Positions 48,872-61,250 of a stretch of 64,000 nt of DNA are shown here, piece by piece. The position numbers and the translations under genes were made by a program. The notes under the pieces were generated by a model. That model was not told the DNA's origin. It worked only from the letters and a program-made list of their open reading frames with translations, and made no database searches. Origin of the DNA: Syncephalis fuscata. Lineage: Eukaryota > Zoopagomycota > Zoopagomycetes > Zoopagales > Piptocephalidaceae. Position 1 is the stretch's first letter. Every line of letters starts with the position of its first letter. The stretch lies in NCBI GenBank assembly GCA_025786725.1, contig JAHLTZ010000062.1:1-64000 (forward strand), given 5' to 3'.

Positions 48872-50910
48872 CTATTTGACTTGCATGATGGTTGCGGTTT
48901 TGCTTTTTACCTTAAAGTGTGTGTATGATTCGCCATGTAATGCTAGTCCACTCACACGCAAACCCGAAGCAGCAAACCCGTCGATGCGAAAGTCCAATTG
49001 GGCCGTATAGCCTGATTTCGGTGTATTCTCCCTACAAATACCAACATATAGTGTAAGTGGGTATTGTTTTTATCCAACGGCGCTAATGATAGATTGCGAA
49101 GCGAATATTTCCCCAATATTTATCGACTACTTACGGACAATTAAATGTGGCGGTTAACATGGGTAGACGTTCCTTATCCGATATATTGTCCACATTCCAG
49201 TAAATAATCTATTATGGCCATTGATAAAGTGTAACAATGAATATGTGTAATATAAATACTTACTTTATTTGATGGCTCACAGCGAACATGGCCATAGTTT
49301 GCGCTAACGTGTATATTGGTGGCTTGTGGTGGTAATGGCACAGTTAAACGGGTATCCTCAACTGCTTTACCGCCTGTTTGTCGTGTTAATAACGATACCT
49401 CCAGACGGCTTTCTACATTTACAATAGCCATTATTATAAAACAAAAATATATGATAAAATAAAGACTACCTTTATCCTTTGCAAACGTAATCTAGGAGAA
49501 ACAATAACTGGTAATGGGAGTTTATGAAGTAGTCTATTAAACAAATAAATAAACTGTATTAATTAATTATATCAATAAAATTACCGGTATTGAAGTAACT
49601 TGAATTTGCCATCAGGTGGCACGAATGAAATAACTCGATCTGATTGAAACATTGGATATCTAGTAAATGTTATTAATGTTATTGCTTGTATTATAACTAC
49701 TCGTATCACCTGATACATGGATGAAAGCTGGCATCGGCCAATAGTGTAGGATTGGTAAATGATAACGATAAATCTGGCATGCCTGTAGTCATTATTATAG
49801 TATGATTAATAATCGTAAGTTTAAATCAATTTATATTAAAATAGACTTGCCTGAAAGACGACAATTGCACTGAACAGTGCCAAATATCTCTGCTGTTACC
49901 GCATGTCCTTTACTATATAAATAAATAACATATTTATATTAATAACTATTACTATTGTATTACTAGCTATCTTACCTATCGGTAATGACATCCATATCTT
50001 CAAGAATATCGAAATAGATCTCGTTATTAGAGTAGCGTACATCGCCTCTTCTCCATGGCAGACTCGATATATTGCCACTAAGTGATGTCTCAGTTGTACT
50101 AATATTGACAATCAATTAAATACATTAATATCTTTTATTCAACACTTAATACAATCGCTACTTACTTTGTTACGCTCGCCACTGTATTCATTACACGTTG
50201 ATAAACAGAAGGTGGTGGTATCATTTCCTTTAATGCATTGGGTTCAGTCATCAATGGAAATCCATTATCAGACATTTCTTCCAATAACTAAATAATATAT
50301 ATATAATATTATTAATGTTATTATATAATAATTATTAAGTGTTATTTACCATGTATACAGTAACAAAATTATCTTTGATTACGACATCTGTAACATCACC
50401 GAAATAATCATGAAATATATCCGAAATATGTCGGAGAAATGTCAATACAAGTAATGGCGATACTATAGACACGTAGATAACACACGAATAATAGGTTAGT
50501 ACATGGTACTCTATCTACAACCCATCTACTCTTCTATTGCTACTACTACTACTACTACTCTACTACTCCCTCAACTAGTATTATTATTGTAACAATTAAA
50601 GCTTGTCTTACATTCTCGGTCAACGATCGTAAGATAGATCATTCCATCGCATAGCATATGAACAAAAGTATGTCGCTGTGAACGCAATACAGGTGGCACT
50701 TCAACTAGACCGCCTTCTTGCTGCTCTACTAACTCGCGGAAATGGTCCACACCGAACGATCTACCACACCCCGTAAAGGTTTCTCAATAATAACATTGCT
50801 ATTCGTATAACGAAGCAATAGTCAGTTCACTCTATCTAGGCATAACTGTTCAGGTCAGCCTTATTAGAGAAAGCTTACCGAGTGCCATCCAAAATGTAAA
50901 GACTATCCAT
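48872..50910 (-). CDS. APM3: AP-3 adaptor complex subunit mu
   Basis: About 11 short exons; start MDSLYILDGTR at 50910, stop at 48872. The N-terminal longin-like part continues with GVVDRSFGVDHFRELVEQQE, VLRSQRHTFVHMLCDGMIYL, FLRHISDIFHDYFGDVTDVV and LLEEMSDNGFPLMTEPNALK. The mu homology domain follows: SLPWRRGDVRYSNNEIYFDI, FHPCI, DRVISFVPPDGKFKLLQYR. The end is LDFRIDGFAASGLRVSGLAL. WRRGDVRYSNNE and FVPPDGKFKLLQY are mu-chain signatures; overall it resembles AP-3 more than AP-1/AP-2. It sorts cargo from Golgi or endosomes to the vacuole. The very last residues (FKVKSKTATIMQVK) are uncertain. Confidence 0.88.
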
Positions 50911-51181
50911 GACGTCAGTAAATGGGCAGAAAGATAGGAGTTGCAATGTGTAATAATCAGTTTAATAGATTGATTAATAGCAATTAATACTGTATTTTAT
51001 ATTTACACACTTTTATTCATACACACAACACTAAATAATATAGTAGCAATGACACATAATAACATTAATAATAAAAATATAGTAAATAATTGGACTTTTC
51101 AACAATAATCTGTATTGATAACAATAATGGAATGCTTACATCGCTGTTAATAACAGGATGCTGGCCATTGTGCCTGGTTGT

Positions 51182-52293
51182 CTAACCCGCAAGTTTAGAA
51201 TAGAGCACCAACATAATTAATGCTACTAATATAAGAATAATTGCCGCAGTAATTAACCGATTAGTAGCCATACTATTCAATAAATGGCATAAGTATAGAA
51301 ACAACAAACGAGTGCTATCAAAGAAGCCGACTACTTACCGACGTGCCATGCCACGGAGTGTGCGCTGTGCCTTATCGACATACGAATCCGCCTCATGTAA
51401 CTAGGTGGCCAGTAACAGATCATTTATTAATACAGTTTACGTAAAATGTACACTACACTTACTGTATCGCGTGTATGCTGAATTTGTTCTCTTTGTGAGC
51501 GCAAATCACCTAGAATACTTGTACCTAGTGCCTCTGTGTATCGATAATAACCAGACATGAATAAATATATAGTTATATATATAGTTATTTATCATAATTT
51601 GCGCTATTTACCTGTTTCTAGTGCAAGTCGGTGGCCCTCCTCTAGTCGGCGCGTACTTTGATTTAGACGGTCGGTGCCATCAAGCATACGCTGTCGATGA
51701 TCAAGATACGTGCTATCAGCATCATGACCACGGCCCAATGCCGACTGGCCTAATAGATTTACTCGATCATTCGATTTGGTAGCCACTTTTTTCTACACTC
51801 AATTGCATTACTCATCAGTTGGATGCTATGGCCTACAATTCAACTACTAATAGAACCTACCATATCACGCTTTAATTTGATCAAATCTGTTTTAGATGCT
51901 CGTAGTCGACCACTAAGCCGATCCTTAAGTGGTGCTGCATACCGACCAAGTGTCAACTCCATCTGGCCTACCTATAGTCAATGACATATACCGATATTAC
52001 AATAGCGATAATGTTTAATGATGAGCAGATAACATATACTACAGTTCGCTACTTACAATCTCTTCCGCCTCTTCAATCTCACGCTCAGTAGCACGAATAG
52101 TGGCATTGCGTTGTTCTATATACAATAAAGTTTAATTCGTCAGTAAATAGATAACTGCTTCGATACCAAGTGTTCACTTACCGCCAACTTGGCTAGGAAT
52201 CAGCGAGTTGACCTTGTTGGCAATGGTCAGCGAAATCGCCTGGTATTCTTGTTCGTAGCTTTCAAAAAGCTGCGCATCCTGCTTGTTAGCCAT
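51182..52293 (-). CDS. VTI1: Vti1-family v-SNARE (Qb)
   Basis: About six exons from MANKQDAQLFESYEQEYQAI (ATG 52293) to a stop at 51182. The N-terminal helical region (REIEEAEEIV, GQMELTLGRY) matches Vti1. The SNARE motif includes STRRLEEGHRLALETEALGT then SILGDLRSQREQIQHTRDTL, with a Gln at the zero layer (SQREQ). The C-terminal anchor is LITAAIIILILVALIMLVLY. It mediates Golgi-endosome-vacuole fusion, and sits next to AP-3 mu, which serves the same route. About 220 aa, normal for the family. Confidence 0.93.
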
Positions 52294-52669
52294 TAGTGCT
52301 GAATGGCAGCAATAATAGTTGGTCAGTAAAGGTAAGTTACAACTAGATGGAAGTAGAACAGTTTGATAAGGTGTATTCAATCAGTCCAGGAGAAGAGGTA
52401 GTATTATATCTGTCTGTCTGTCTCTCTCTCTCTGTGTGGGTGTAGTTTAAATAAATGAATGTCACCAAGGATGGTAATCCTCTAATAATAATCTACAAGT
52501 GATCACGTGCATATCAGCAATTTCTACACTTGTAAAAATAATAGTAATAAAAATGAACACGTCAATGATGTTTTATTTATTTATTAAACTCTACACAATG
52601 CACCAAATGCTGTAGTTGTAGTTATGATGGCTGGGCAGTAGTTACATCATCATCATCATCATCATCATT
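52294..52669. other. Intergenic with (ATC)n repeat
   Basis: An ATC microsatellite at 52645-52669 lies just past the Hsp110 stop codon. CT-rich dinucleotides near 52410-52435. Nothing else seen. Confidence 0.6.
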
Positions 52670-55405
52670 TTAATCGACTTCCATGTCAGCGTCGGCCGAG
52701 TTAGATGTTGCATCGGCTGCTGCTGCATCTTTTTCTGGAGCTGGCTCACCGGCAGGTGTGCTTGGTGCAGCTGGTTCAGGCGTGGCTGGCTTTGGTTTTG
52801 GCTTTGAAAGAATAGGTGCTGCAAAGAGTACCAATGCCTAATATACCATAATAATACCCAAAATTAATAAATAACGCTATTTAAATGATGTAAAACTTAC
52901 CTCGCGCTGTTGGAGAATATCCTTGGTGTATAAAACTGAATCCTTGTCCTTACCAAGTGCATCTTGCTGTTTTAGCTTGCTTTCGAGCCAGCTTTGGATC
53001 TTTAAGCACTGGTTGATTACCGATTGCTTATCTTCGGCAGAGATATGCTCGAAGCGAGCGTCCTGGCCTGAAGCATTAAGCGTGTACTGGTCGATAGCCT
53101 CGCGCAAAGAACGAATAGCCTTTGGCCGTTCTTCGGCTTCCTTGTAGCGAATAGCAATTGGATCGCCATGGCGGTGTAGCTCATCTAGCTTCTCGATATA
53201 AACACTTTGGTGGCATCTTCACCTTCATCGTATAGCCATTCTTCGGTGGCATTAAGCAGGGACATAAATGCACTACGTTCCTGTTCTGACGCATAGTCCT
53301 TGTAGCGCATATCAAGCTTGTCGCGCATGTCGTAAACATACTCTTCCAGAGCATTTTTACGCTCTGCCGTGTCAATAACCAAACGATCTGTTGAGTGCAT
53401 CTGGCCTTCGTTTTCTTGCAGCTCAGTAATGTACGATGTTGGCAGACTAGGCGTAGTAGACACAACAGGTATTTCGTGCTTCTTAACTGTCTTCTTTGAC
53501 TTCTTGGCAGCTGGTGACGGCGATGATGCATCCGCACTTGCTTCTGCCGACTTGTCGTCCGTGTCCATTTGTGCTGCTTGATCCGGAGTGGCCTCGTCTT
53601 CTTCCTTGACAATTTCTTCAGCAATATGCGCACTTTCTACAACAACAACGCCATGGATATTGACGCGGGCCTTAACACGAACTGTAGACAATTCGCCGTC
53701 CTTGGTAGGTACAACGTTCTTTACGCTGAAACGGCCAATTAGTGGCTGAGTACCAGCTGGCAGTTTGTCTGATGACACGTAAAGTGCCTCAACATCAAAC
53801 GGATCTTTACGATAGAAAGTAAGGATCTTGGTGCTTGGCATGCTATTTCCCTTGGCAAATACATCGAGCTCCGATAGAGTCTGCGGGTCGTTGGACGATG
53901 GCCAGGCAAATTTGATAGGATATGGCGTAATATCTTGGACAGCGAATTCACGCACACGGAAAGCTGGTGATAGCATAGCACATTGTAAAGCACATCCACG
54001 AGCAATGGCTTCATCTTGATTAAGCGTAGTGCTTAATTCCTTGTGGAAAACAGCCTCTAGCTGCTGTTTAATGGCAGGAATGCGCATAGAGCCGCCTACC
54101 AACTCGATAGCATCAACTTGCTCGGCAGTAACGCCAGCATTGACCAATGCTTCGCGCACTATTGGTTCAACTCGGCTAAATAGACCGGCAGCTAGCTCTT
54201 CAAACTGATGGCGTTCTAATATCGAGCTGACATCGCGGTCATTCATCAAGTTTTCCACATTAAGTGGTGCCTTGGAGTTGGCCGATAGAACCTTCTTTAG
54301 CTTCTCGCAGGCCGTACGTAGACGAAGCATAGCCTTGCCGTTGGATTTGACATCAATCTTGTACTTTTCTTTAAATTCTTCGCAGAAATGGTCGCAAAGT
54401 ACTTCGTCAAAGTAACGGCCACCCAAATGGATATCAAAAGCAGTACCCTTGATCAATAGCTGTCCCTTTTTGAACTCGACTACAGCAACGCTGAATGAAG
54501 AGTGGCCCATATCGGTAAACACAACAGTACGTGGCTTGTCTTCCGGCAGATCGGTCTTGGTAATGCCATAACCGAGCGCAGCTAATGGACAGTATATGGT
54601 TAGTTAGTTAAAAGTCAATCTATAATATATAGCACTTTATTACTCACCAGCCGTTGTGTCGTTCATCAAACGAAGGCAATTAAGGCCTGCAATCTCTGCA
54701 GCATCCAAAAGTGCACGTCGTTGGCCATCGGTAAACCAGCCAGGTACAGAAAGAACTACATCAGACACTGGTGCCTTCAACTCGGCCACTGCAGTTTCGC
54801 GTAGACGAGCAAGATACATTGCGATAAGCTGCACTGCTGAGAATGTAGTGTCATTGTCTAGATAATTGACCTATATGTACAGTTAATAAAAGCCAATCTA
54901 TCGCTTAAGCTAATCTGTGCCTACCTTGGCACCAACTTGGCCGTTCACGTCGCATAATTCGGCAGTAATAAAACGCTTTTCCACTTGTTGCACTTCTGGA
55001 TCATCGAAACGACGACCAACAAGACGCTTCAACGCGGCAACCGTATTACGGAAGTTACTAATTTCCTACAAAGTTAACAGTATTAGTCGAATGTATTAAT
55101 GAAAATATTATGTCATACATTAGTTTTGGCTGATTCGCCCAAATAGCGTTGCTTTGAACCAAACGATACTAACGAACTATAGCAAGTTTGAAATTTTAGT
55201 ACACAGCAAGTCTAGACGACTAATTCCTATACTTACGGTGTAGCACGATTGGATACTTCATTGCAAATGACGTCAATACCACGATTGCGTGCCACTGCAA
55301 TTACCGACTGTAAATTGCCGAAATCAATACCTGTATACCATGTAGCAGTTAGTTGCTGCGCATCATAGAAACTACTCAAGCATTCGACCTACCAACAACC
55401 GACAT
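52670..55405 (-). CDS. SSE1: Hsp110 nucleotide-exchange chaperone (Sse1-like)
   Basis: Start MSVVG at 55405, split from [20 protein letters not shown] by an intron; large exon 53185-54573; last exon 52670-52837. The Hsp70-type ATPase is complete: [49 protein letters not shown]. The linker and beta domain follow, then an acidic insertion ([19 protein letters not shown]) typical of Hsp110, and the helical domain ([16 protein letters not shown]). The protein ends DADMEVD, a cytosolic Hsp tail. Sse1 swaps nucleotide on Hsp70 and holds unfolded proteins. One T is missing near 53200 (VYIEKLDEL is read as VFISRS and stop). [10 protein letters not shown] precedes the end. About 800 aa. Confidence 0.95.
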
Positions 55406-57095
55406 GATGTAGAAAGAAAGTTGCGCTAAAGAACAGAGATACAAAGAGCAGATGAAAGAACTGTAACCGTTGCAAACGAAAGAGAAACGAAAATCGACTG
55501 GCTAAATATGCGCGCCTTTTTTTAATTGGTTGTAATGCTTCAAATAAAAAAACTGATAAGCGAATCTGACACGACCTCACATTCTAGCATGTTCCACATG
55601 TTTCCATCACCAAATTTCTGTTATTATCGATTGAGTAACATCATTTTAATTTTTCGGGTAAACCTTTGCAGTGTAGCTAGATCACTATAGTTATAATTAC
55701 TATTTTTACCTTTTTAATTTTGGTTGAAATATGTATTCTTAATAAATATTACATAGGAGCTACTATGCTTTGACTTCACATTTTTATTTATCCATTTCAC
55801 CCTTCAACACGTTTAAATACGTTAAACACCCATTCATCACTATAACATGTATAATATTACGTCCAACATTGATTAATTCATGTGTAATTATTAATACAAT
55901 AATGTAATTAAATATGCCCAAAATGCAATACTCGAAAATTGGAAAATAAACAGACCATTCAAACGCAAGAATCCATGCTGTACGTAGCTGCAACAACTGC
56001 GGAATGACATGGAATTGTAATTATATGGCTTTTATTAATATTCAATCAATCTTTCTACGTATGGCCAACAACAACAATAATCAACCTCAAATGTTTCAAA
56101 GTAGTCGAATAGTATGTTACATTCTTTTATTTAAATTAATTTATTAACAACATCTTAATAGGAAGTAATATAACTATGTTGTGCATTATAATGGTATAAC
56201 TCTGATTGGAACGAATTGTGCTTTGGGGACAGATGTGGGAGTGTCATAGTTCAGCCAAAAACAGCTTTTCTATAAAATCCATAGTATTTCCATGTAAAAG
56301 TAATAGATTTAAATTGCTATATTTGAAACAGCACCAATGCATTGCTGTTGATTCGCAAATTGACAATGTTTCTAAAACATCCGTTGCTGGAACATGATTC
56401 AATTGCATTTTGATTCAATGCCATTTTATCAATGCTACGATAGTACCATATTTGATAACTATAGATCACCTAGATTGTTTCACACTAAAAATCGTAACTA
56501 CACTTTTGCTATATTTTAAATGCTATTTTCTACTTATGTAGAGCATAGCTATATAGCTGATTAATTTTTTCTAATAATAAATTTTGAACAAGTTCAGTTA
56601 ACTCATAATCTATGTATTTATATATGTTTGTAATTGTATTTTGTAATATCATTACAATTCATTACAAGCAATACCGATAACTTAATTAGTTAGTTTTTAT
56701 CTATTTTTATTAATGCTATTAAACAACTTACTAAATATTTAATGTAATTGGGAGAGGAGATCAAATGATTAAACTTGGAACATTTTCTATTAAACATGAA
56801 ATTAAGTGGCGAGTGACACCAGTCATCGAAATATTATTTTTTAAATACTTTATAGCAACAGCAATAATATGGATTTGGGGTTGGTATGATGTTATAGCAA
56901 CAAATCTTATTTTCAGGAGTAAAAGTCGATGGCAATTTATACAAAATGAAGCGTAATTGATGCATTTTAGCATATTATAAATTATTCTGTTACCACCAAT
57001 AGTCGTTATTTCTGCTAAACTAGTTGCTAATTCTCTATTGCTGTAATGCCTTTTTATGCTTCAACCTTTGTAAATTTATAGATTCGATGACAATT
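55406..57095. other. Intergenic, nothing recognised
   Basis: AT-rich. The first 150 bp upstream of the Hsp110 start include T-rich blocks but no clear heat-shock element that I can prove. Short ORFs at 56206-56397 and 56761-56973 have no recognisable content. Confidence 0.55.
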
Positions 57096-58073
57096 CTATA
57101 AAGTATTGGCCATATGGTACCTTTTACGACTAGCAAAAGAGCTAGTTTTACTCTTTACGGTTCGGCAATGTCTGATCAGTATTGTACTAACAAGCACCCT
57201 AGATTCGTATTAGTACATCAATAATGTTCAATGTGTTAAGGCCCACCAATCTGCAAGAAACAACAGGTCAGTGTTTCCCCCAACTATATGAAATATTATG
57301 CAAATGCAACAAATGATGTTGCATAGCACGGCCAGACACATTGCTTGAATACCATCGCGTGCTAGTCGTTTCCATGCGTCCAATCCATACTGGCGATACT
57401 GTTGTAGCGCCACGTAATAAAATATGCTTGAAAAAAGTAAATTAATTAATACTGCTGTCCCAAACCAGTACCATAAGAAAAACGGCGGATAGTTAAATAC
57501 ACAGCCGCTATCTGCCGTCAGTAAAGAGAAGCTGTAGAACACAATTAAAAACCCGTATACTAGATGTGACAATGTCAGTGGAATACCAACATATGCCACC
57601 CATTTTTGGCGATCAAATATCAGATAGGCCTTTTGAAGTAAAATCAAGCTATTGCAAAAGTAGGAAATTGATATTCCAAATCCAATAAACCATATTGTAT
57701 GTCGACAATTGAAAACACTGCCCAACTCCATAAGCATAATCATCAGACCGGTTAGAATTCCAAGGACAGTAGGGACTAGACAGCACCATGAAACTAGGAT
57801 ATATGGTCGCGCTATCACCATCTTGAACGAAATGATAAAGTTGCGTAAAATAATGAAGGATAGTACTGGAATGGTTATTATTTGCGTTTTGCTACCAAAC
57901 CATTGATTGCGTTGATCTTCTATACTGTTGGATGCCATCATATAAAAGTCCAGTATACTGACTTCACCAAGTGGGTGAGCCGGATTACCCCATAGCTTTG
58001 TTGCGTTTCTTATCCATTCGTTTGCAGCTGCATTGTTTAGTCTATGACCGGCATTAACAGCTCTGTGTATCAA
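57096..58073 (-). CDS. Seven-transmembrane receptor-like protein, copy 2
   Basis: Exons 57247-58073 and 57096-57198 (intron 48 nt, GTGGGC donor, CTAG acceptor); 309 aa. Begins MIHRAVNAGHRLNNAAANEW, with the family motif WGNPAHPLGEVSILDFYMMA. TM1 IPVLSFIILRNFIISF, TM2 PYILVSWCCLVPTVLGILTG, TM3 IWFIGFGISISYFCNSLILL, then DRQKW (DRY-like), TM4 PLTLSHLVYGFLIVFYSF, TM5 YWFGTAVLINLLFSSIF, TM6 MCLAVLCNIICCICIIFHIV, TM7 LLFLADWVLVSTILIRHC, made only when spliced. Conserved Cys in FNCRHT and DSGCVFNY. Unspliced, the frame stops five codons after DW, so naive gene calling misses TM7. The function is unknown; a GPCR-like role is inferred. Confidence 0.82.
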
Positions 58074-58656
58074 ACATATAATAGGTAGTAAAATAATGTT
58101 AAAAGCAATAAATACGATATTGGAATGGGATTATGAGCATTTATGAATCAACGCCAGTTTACTATTTTTGCCCTTAGTTTTTATGCATAGCGACTAGTTA
58201 TGGCAATACAACTGGTTTTATTATGAGTGAATATGCGTATATTCTATTGTGGTCGAACAACATGTAGCCTTAGCCGATTGCACAGTAAGTACCCTTGCGC
58301 CTGTCTCGGCTCTTAGCAACAGCAGTAGTATAATACTGCACACAAATAAGTCCCATGAACTTTTCAGCAATAGTCTATCCGTAGCAGTGACTTGCTGTAT
58401 CGCATACATGATGTTATGAATGGAATATAGAGTTTGCACAGACATAAGCACATTACTAAATTTAAACCTTTGTGATCGTACAACTGTAATATTCTAATTT
58501 AGCATCAGCATTTCACATTGTATAATACCAATCATTGTAAAGTTATATTTTTAAGCAACATTTATATGAATTATATAAAATATTTGCTAAACAATAGTTA
58601 AATTCAAAGGTGACCGTTCATTAGTTCATGCTTTTAGAAATGGTAACCTTTGAGAA
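58074..58656. other. Intergenic between 7TM copies
   Basis: A 76-codon minus-strand ORF at 58221-58451 contains a hydrophobic stretch but no family motif. Otherwise nothing. Confidence 0.5.
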
Positions 58657-59566
58657 TTAGCAATTCAATGTTTTGAAGTTACTTGAATCACTAGAGTTAT
58701 TTTGTACAGATTGGCAATGCTTAATTAATATAGTACTAACAGCAATCCTATACATATATACATTAACAAATCTTATATATATCGCAGTATTAAAGCCTAC
58801 CAGCCTACATGAAATACCATGCCTATACAGCAAATCATGTTGCATAGCACAGCCAAGCACGTTAGTTGAAAACATTGCGTACTAACCATCTCCACGCATC
58901 TGAACCATGTCTACAATATTGCTTTAGTGCGATGTAGCAAAAAACACCTAAAAAAGTAGATTAATTGGCGCTGTCGTTGCAAGCCAGTACCACAGCAGCG
59001 ACGAAGGGTGGTTAAACGTAAAGCTGCTGTCTGCAGTCAGCGTAAAGAAGCTGTAGGATATAATTAAAAATGAATATACTAGATGCGACGATGCCAGTGA
59101 AATGCCAACATATGTCATCCATTTTTGCCGATCAAGTACCAAGTACGCTTTTGGAGTAGATCAAGCTATTTCAAAAGTAGGACATTGATATTCCAAATAA
59201 AATGCATCATATAGTATGTCTGCAATCAAAGCCAAGACCCAAATACACAATTATAGAAATTACGGCAACTATAAGTCCGAAATAGTAGGAATTAAGCAGC
59301 ATCATGAAGCTAGAATATATGGTTGTGCTATCACCATTTTGGAAGAAATAATAAAGTTGCGCAAAAAATAAATGTTAATACTGGAACAAGCATTAATTAT
59401 ATTTTGCTGCTAAACCACTGATTGCGTTGCTCATCTATATCACCAGATGTTATCATATAGTAGCCCAATATATTAATTTCGCCGAGTGGATACATTGGAT
59501 TGTTCCATATTTTTAGTGCATGTTTCATCCATTCATTGGTGGTGGCATTACTGTAGTCGGTAGCCG
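58657..59566 (-). pseudogene. Seven-transmembrane receptor-like protein, copy 3 (decayed)
   Basis: The start codon position is ATT, not ATG (before PATDYSNATTNEWMKHA). NNPMYPLGEINILGYYM keeps the N-terminal motif. TM1-TM3 are broken by stops and frame changes. 58948-59142 keeps DRQKWMTYVGISLASSHLVY and TM4-TM5, but the loop Cys is lost (DSSFTFNH for DSGCVFNY). The last exon 58657-58747 (IAVSTILIKHCQSVQNNSSD) is intact. Stop codons and the lost start point to real decay rather than only sequence error. Confidence 0.8.
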
Positions 59567-60264
59567 GAATCTTTTACTGTAAATGTTTGTTCAAATAAAA
59601 GTATTAAGAAAACGCTAAAAATTGAATTAAAGTTGACGTGATCCGTTACTTACCATCCTTGAAATGTACGCATGATAACCTGTCATGACTATAAATCGGT
59701 TTTCTCAACGATATTGGGGAAGTATCAAATATTCTACTACAACCTTTAGTACAACTAAATATATTACAAATGCTTAGTTTTATATAAAAACATACACGTG
59801 TAACATTTCGATTTAGGCCTACATCATTAAAACATATTTTATAAAATAACATTGCAATAATGTAAATTCTGGCGTAGAATGTGTAAAACTATTAGCATAG
59901 CTAATGTAACTTAGTGTAAAAACATTATACTTTCTTATCATATTTAGTATGCACAAAAATAATGATCACTACAAAAGTGTAATAAAGATAATTTTATTAA
60001 TGTTATAATATGTCATTGTATATACATATATATGTGTGTGTATGTGTAGAACTACTTTAATGCATACTATTCTACCAGTGTTTTTGGATAGTGTTTTGTA
60101 AAAGTAATTGCTAGTTGTAAGCATAGTTCGCAATACCAATAATTACTGTAACCGGTACATAACATCGTATCACCACATTGATATATCGTAACAAAAAGTG
60201 GTGGCTACTCTACTTGTTACAGGTAATTAAAACTAGATTGTTATGCTAAACATTTATTTGTATG
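59567..60264. other. Intergenic between 7TM copies 3 and 4
   Basis: Contains a short palindrome at 60187-60223 related to the one at 9325, and sequence near 59800-59860 resembling 61650-61720, so the duplication includes upstream DNA. Confidence 0.45.
60187..60223. repeat. Short imperfect palindrome (second copy)
   Basis: CGTAACAA ... CTTGTTACA, related to 9325-9363. Confidence 0.35.
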
Positions 60265-61250
60265 TTATTTTATAAATAGTACGCTTTCAGGTTGGAACGA
60301 GTCAATAATACAATATTTTTTGAGATCGCTTGAATCACTAGAGTTATTTTTTACAGATTGGCAATGCTTGATCAATATAGTACTAACAGCAATCCTAGAC
60401 ATATATTAACAAATCTTATGTATATTGCAGTATTAAAGCCTACCAGTCTGTAACAAATAACAGATCGGCATTTCCTCCACCTATATGGAATGTTAAGCCT
60501 ATACAGCAAATAATATTGCATAAAACGGCCAAAGACATTTGCTGAATACCATCGCGTGCTAATTGCATCCAGGCATTTGATCCATGTTGGCGATATTGCT
60601 TCAATGCAATGTGGCAAAACACGCCTGAAAAAATTAAACTAATCGGCGCTGTCATTGTAAACCAAAACCCCACAACAAACGGTGGGTAGTTAATTGTGCA
60701 TCCGCTATCTGCAGTCAGTGCGGAAAAACAATAGGGTATAACAGTAACGAAATAGAATATATTTAACGATATCAGTGGAATACCAACATATAACAACCAT
60801 TTTTGCCGATCAAGTATCAGGTAAGCTTTTGAAGCAAAATCAAATTGTTACAAAAATAAGATATTGATATCCCGAATGTAATGAACCATATCGTATGCCT
60901 GCAAATAAAAATCCAACCCAGGTACATAAGCATAGTTATTGAGCTAGCCATAACTCCAAGAATACTAGGAATTAGACAGCACCACGAAACTAAGATATAT
61001 GGTCGCATTAGCGTCATTTTGACGAAATGATAAAGTTGTGTAAAATGATAAATGACGCTATTAGAAGGAATAATATCTGTAGTTTACTGCCGAACCATAG
61101 ACTGCGTTGTTCGTCTATGTTGCCGGATGCCATCATGTAAAAGTCTAGCGTGTTAATTTCACCAAGTGGATGAAGTGAATTACCCCATAGCTTTTTCGCA
61201 TGTTTCCTCCATTCGTTGGTAGCTGCATTATTGTAGTCGATAACCGGCAT
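60265..61250 (-). CDS. Seven-transmembrane receptor-like protein, copy 4 (two one-base gaps)
   Basis: Starts MPVIDYNNAATNEWRKHA at 61250; exons 60444-61250 and 60265-60394, intron with GTAGGC donor and CTAG acceptor in TM7. With two missing bases counted, exon 1 is 809 nt and the protein 312 aa, equal in length to its paralogues. The gaps are AAAAA to AAAA near 61017 and GG to G near 60834. All family features are kept: LWGNSLHPLGEINTLDFYMM, CRHTIWF, DRQKW, DSGCTINY, RDGIQQMSLAVLCNIICC, TDW joined to IAVSTILIKHC. I read it as an intact gene carrying sequence errors, though a young pseudogene is possible. Confidence 0.75.

Noticed and set aside
52642-53633. Minus-strand ORFs 52642-52824 and 53181-53633 in alternative frames
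   Set aside because: They overlap the Hsp110 coding exons in the wrong frame.
14267-61250. Programmed frameshifting as the cause of the many frame breaks
   Set aside because: The sites share no slippery heptamer or stop-codon context, and always look like one base lost from a short homopolymer.
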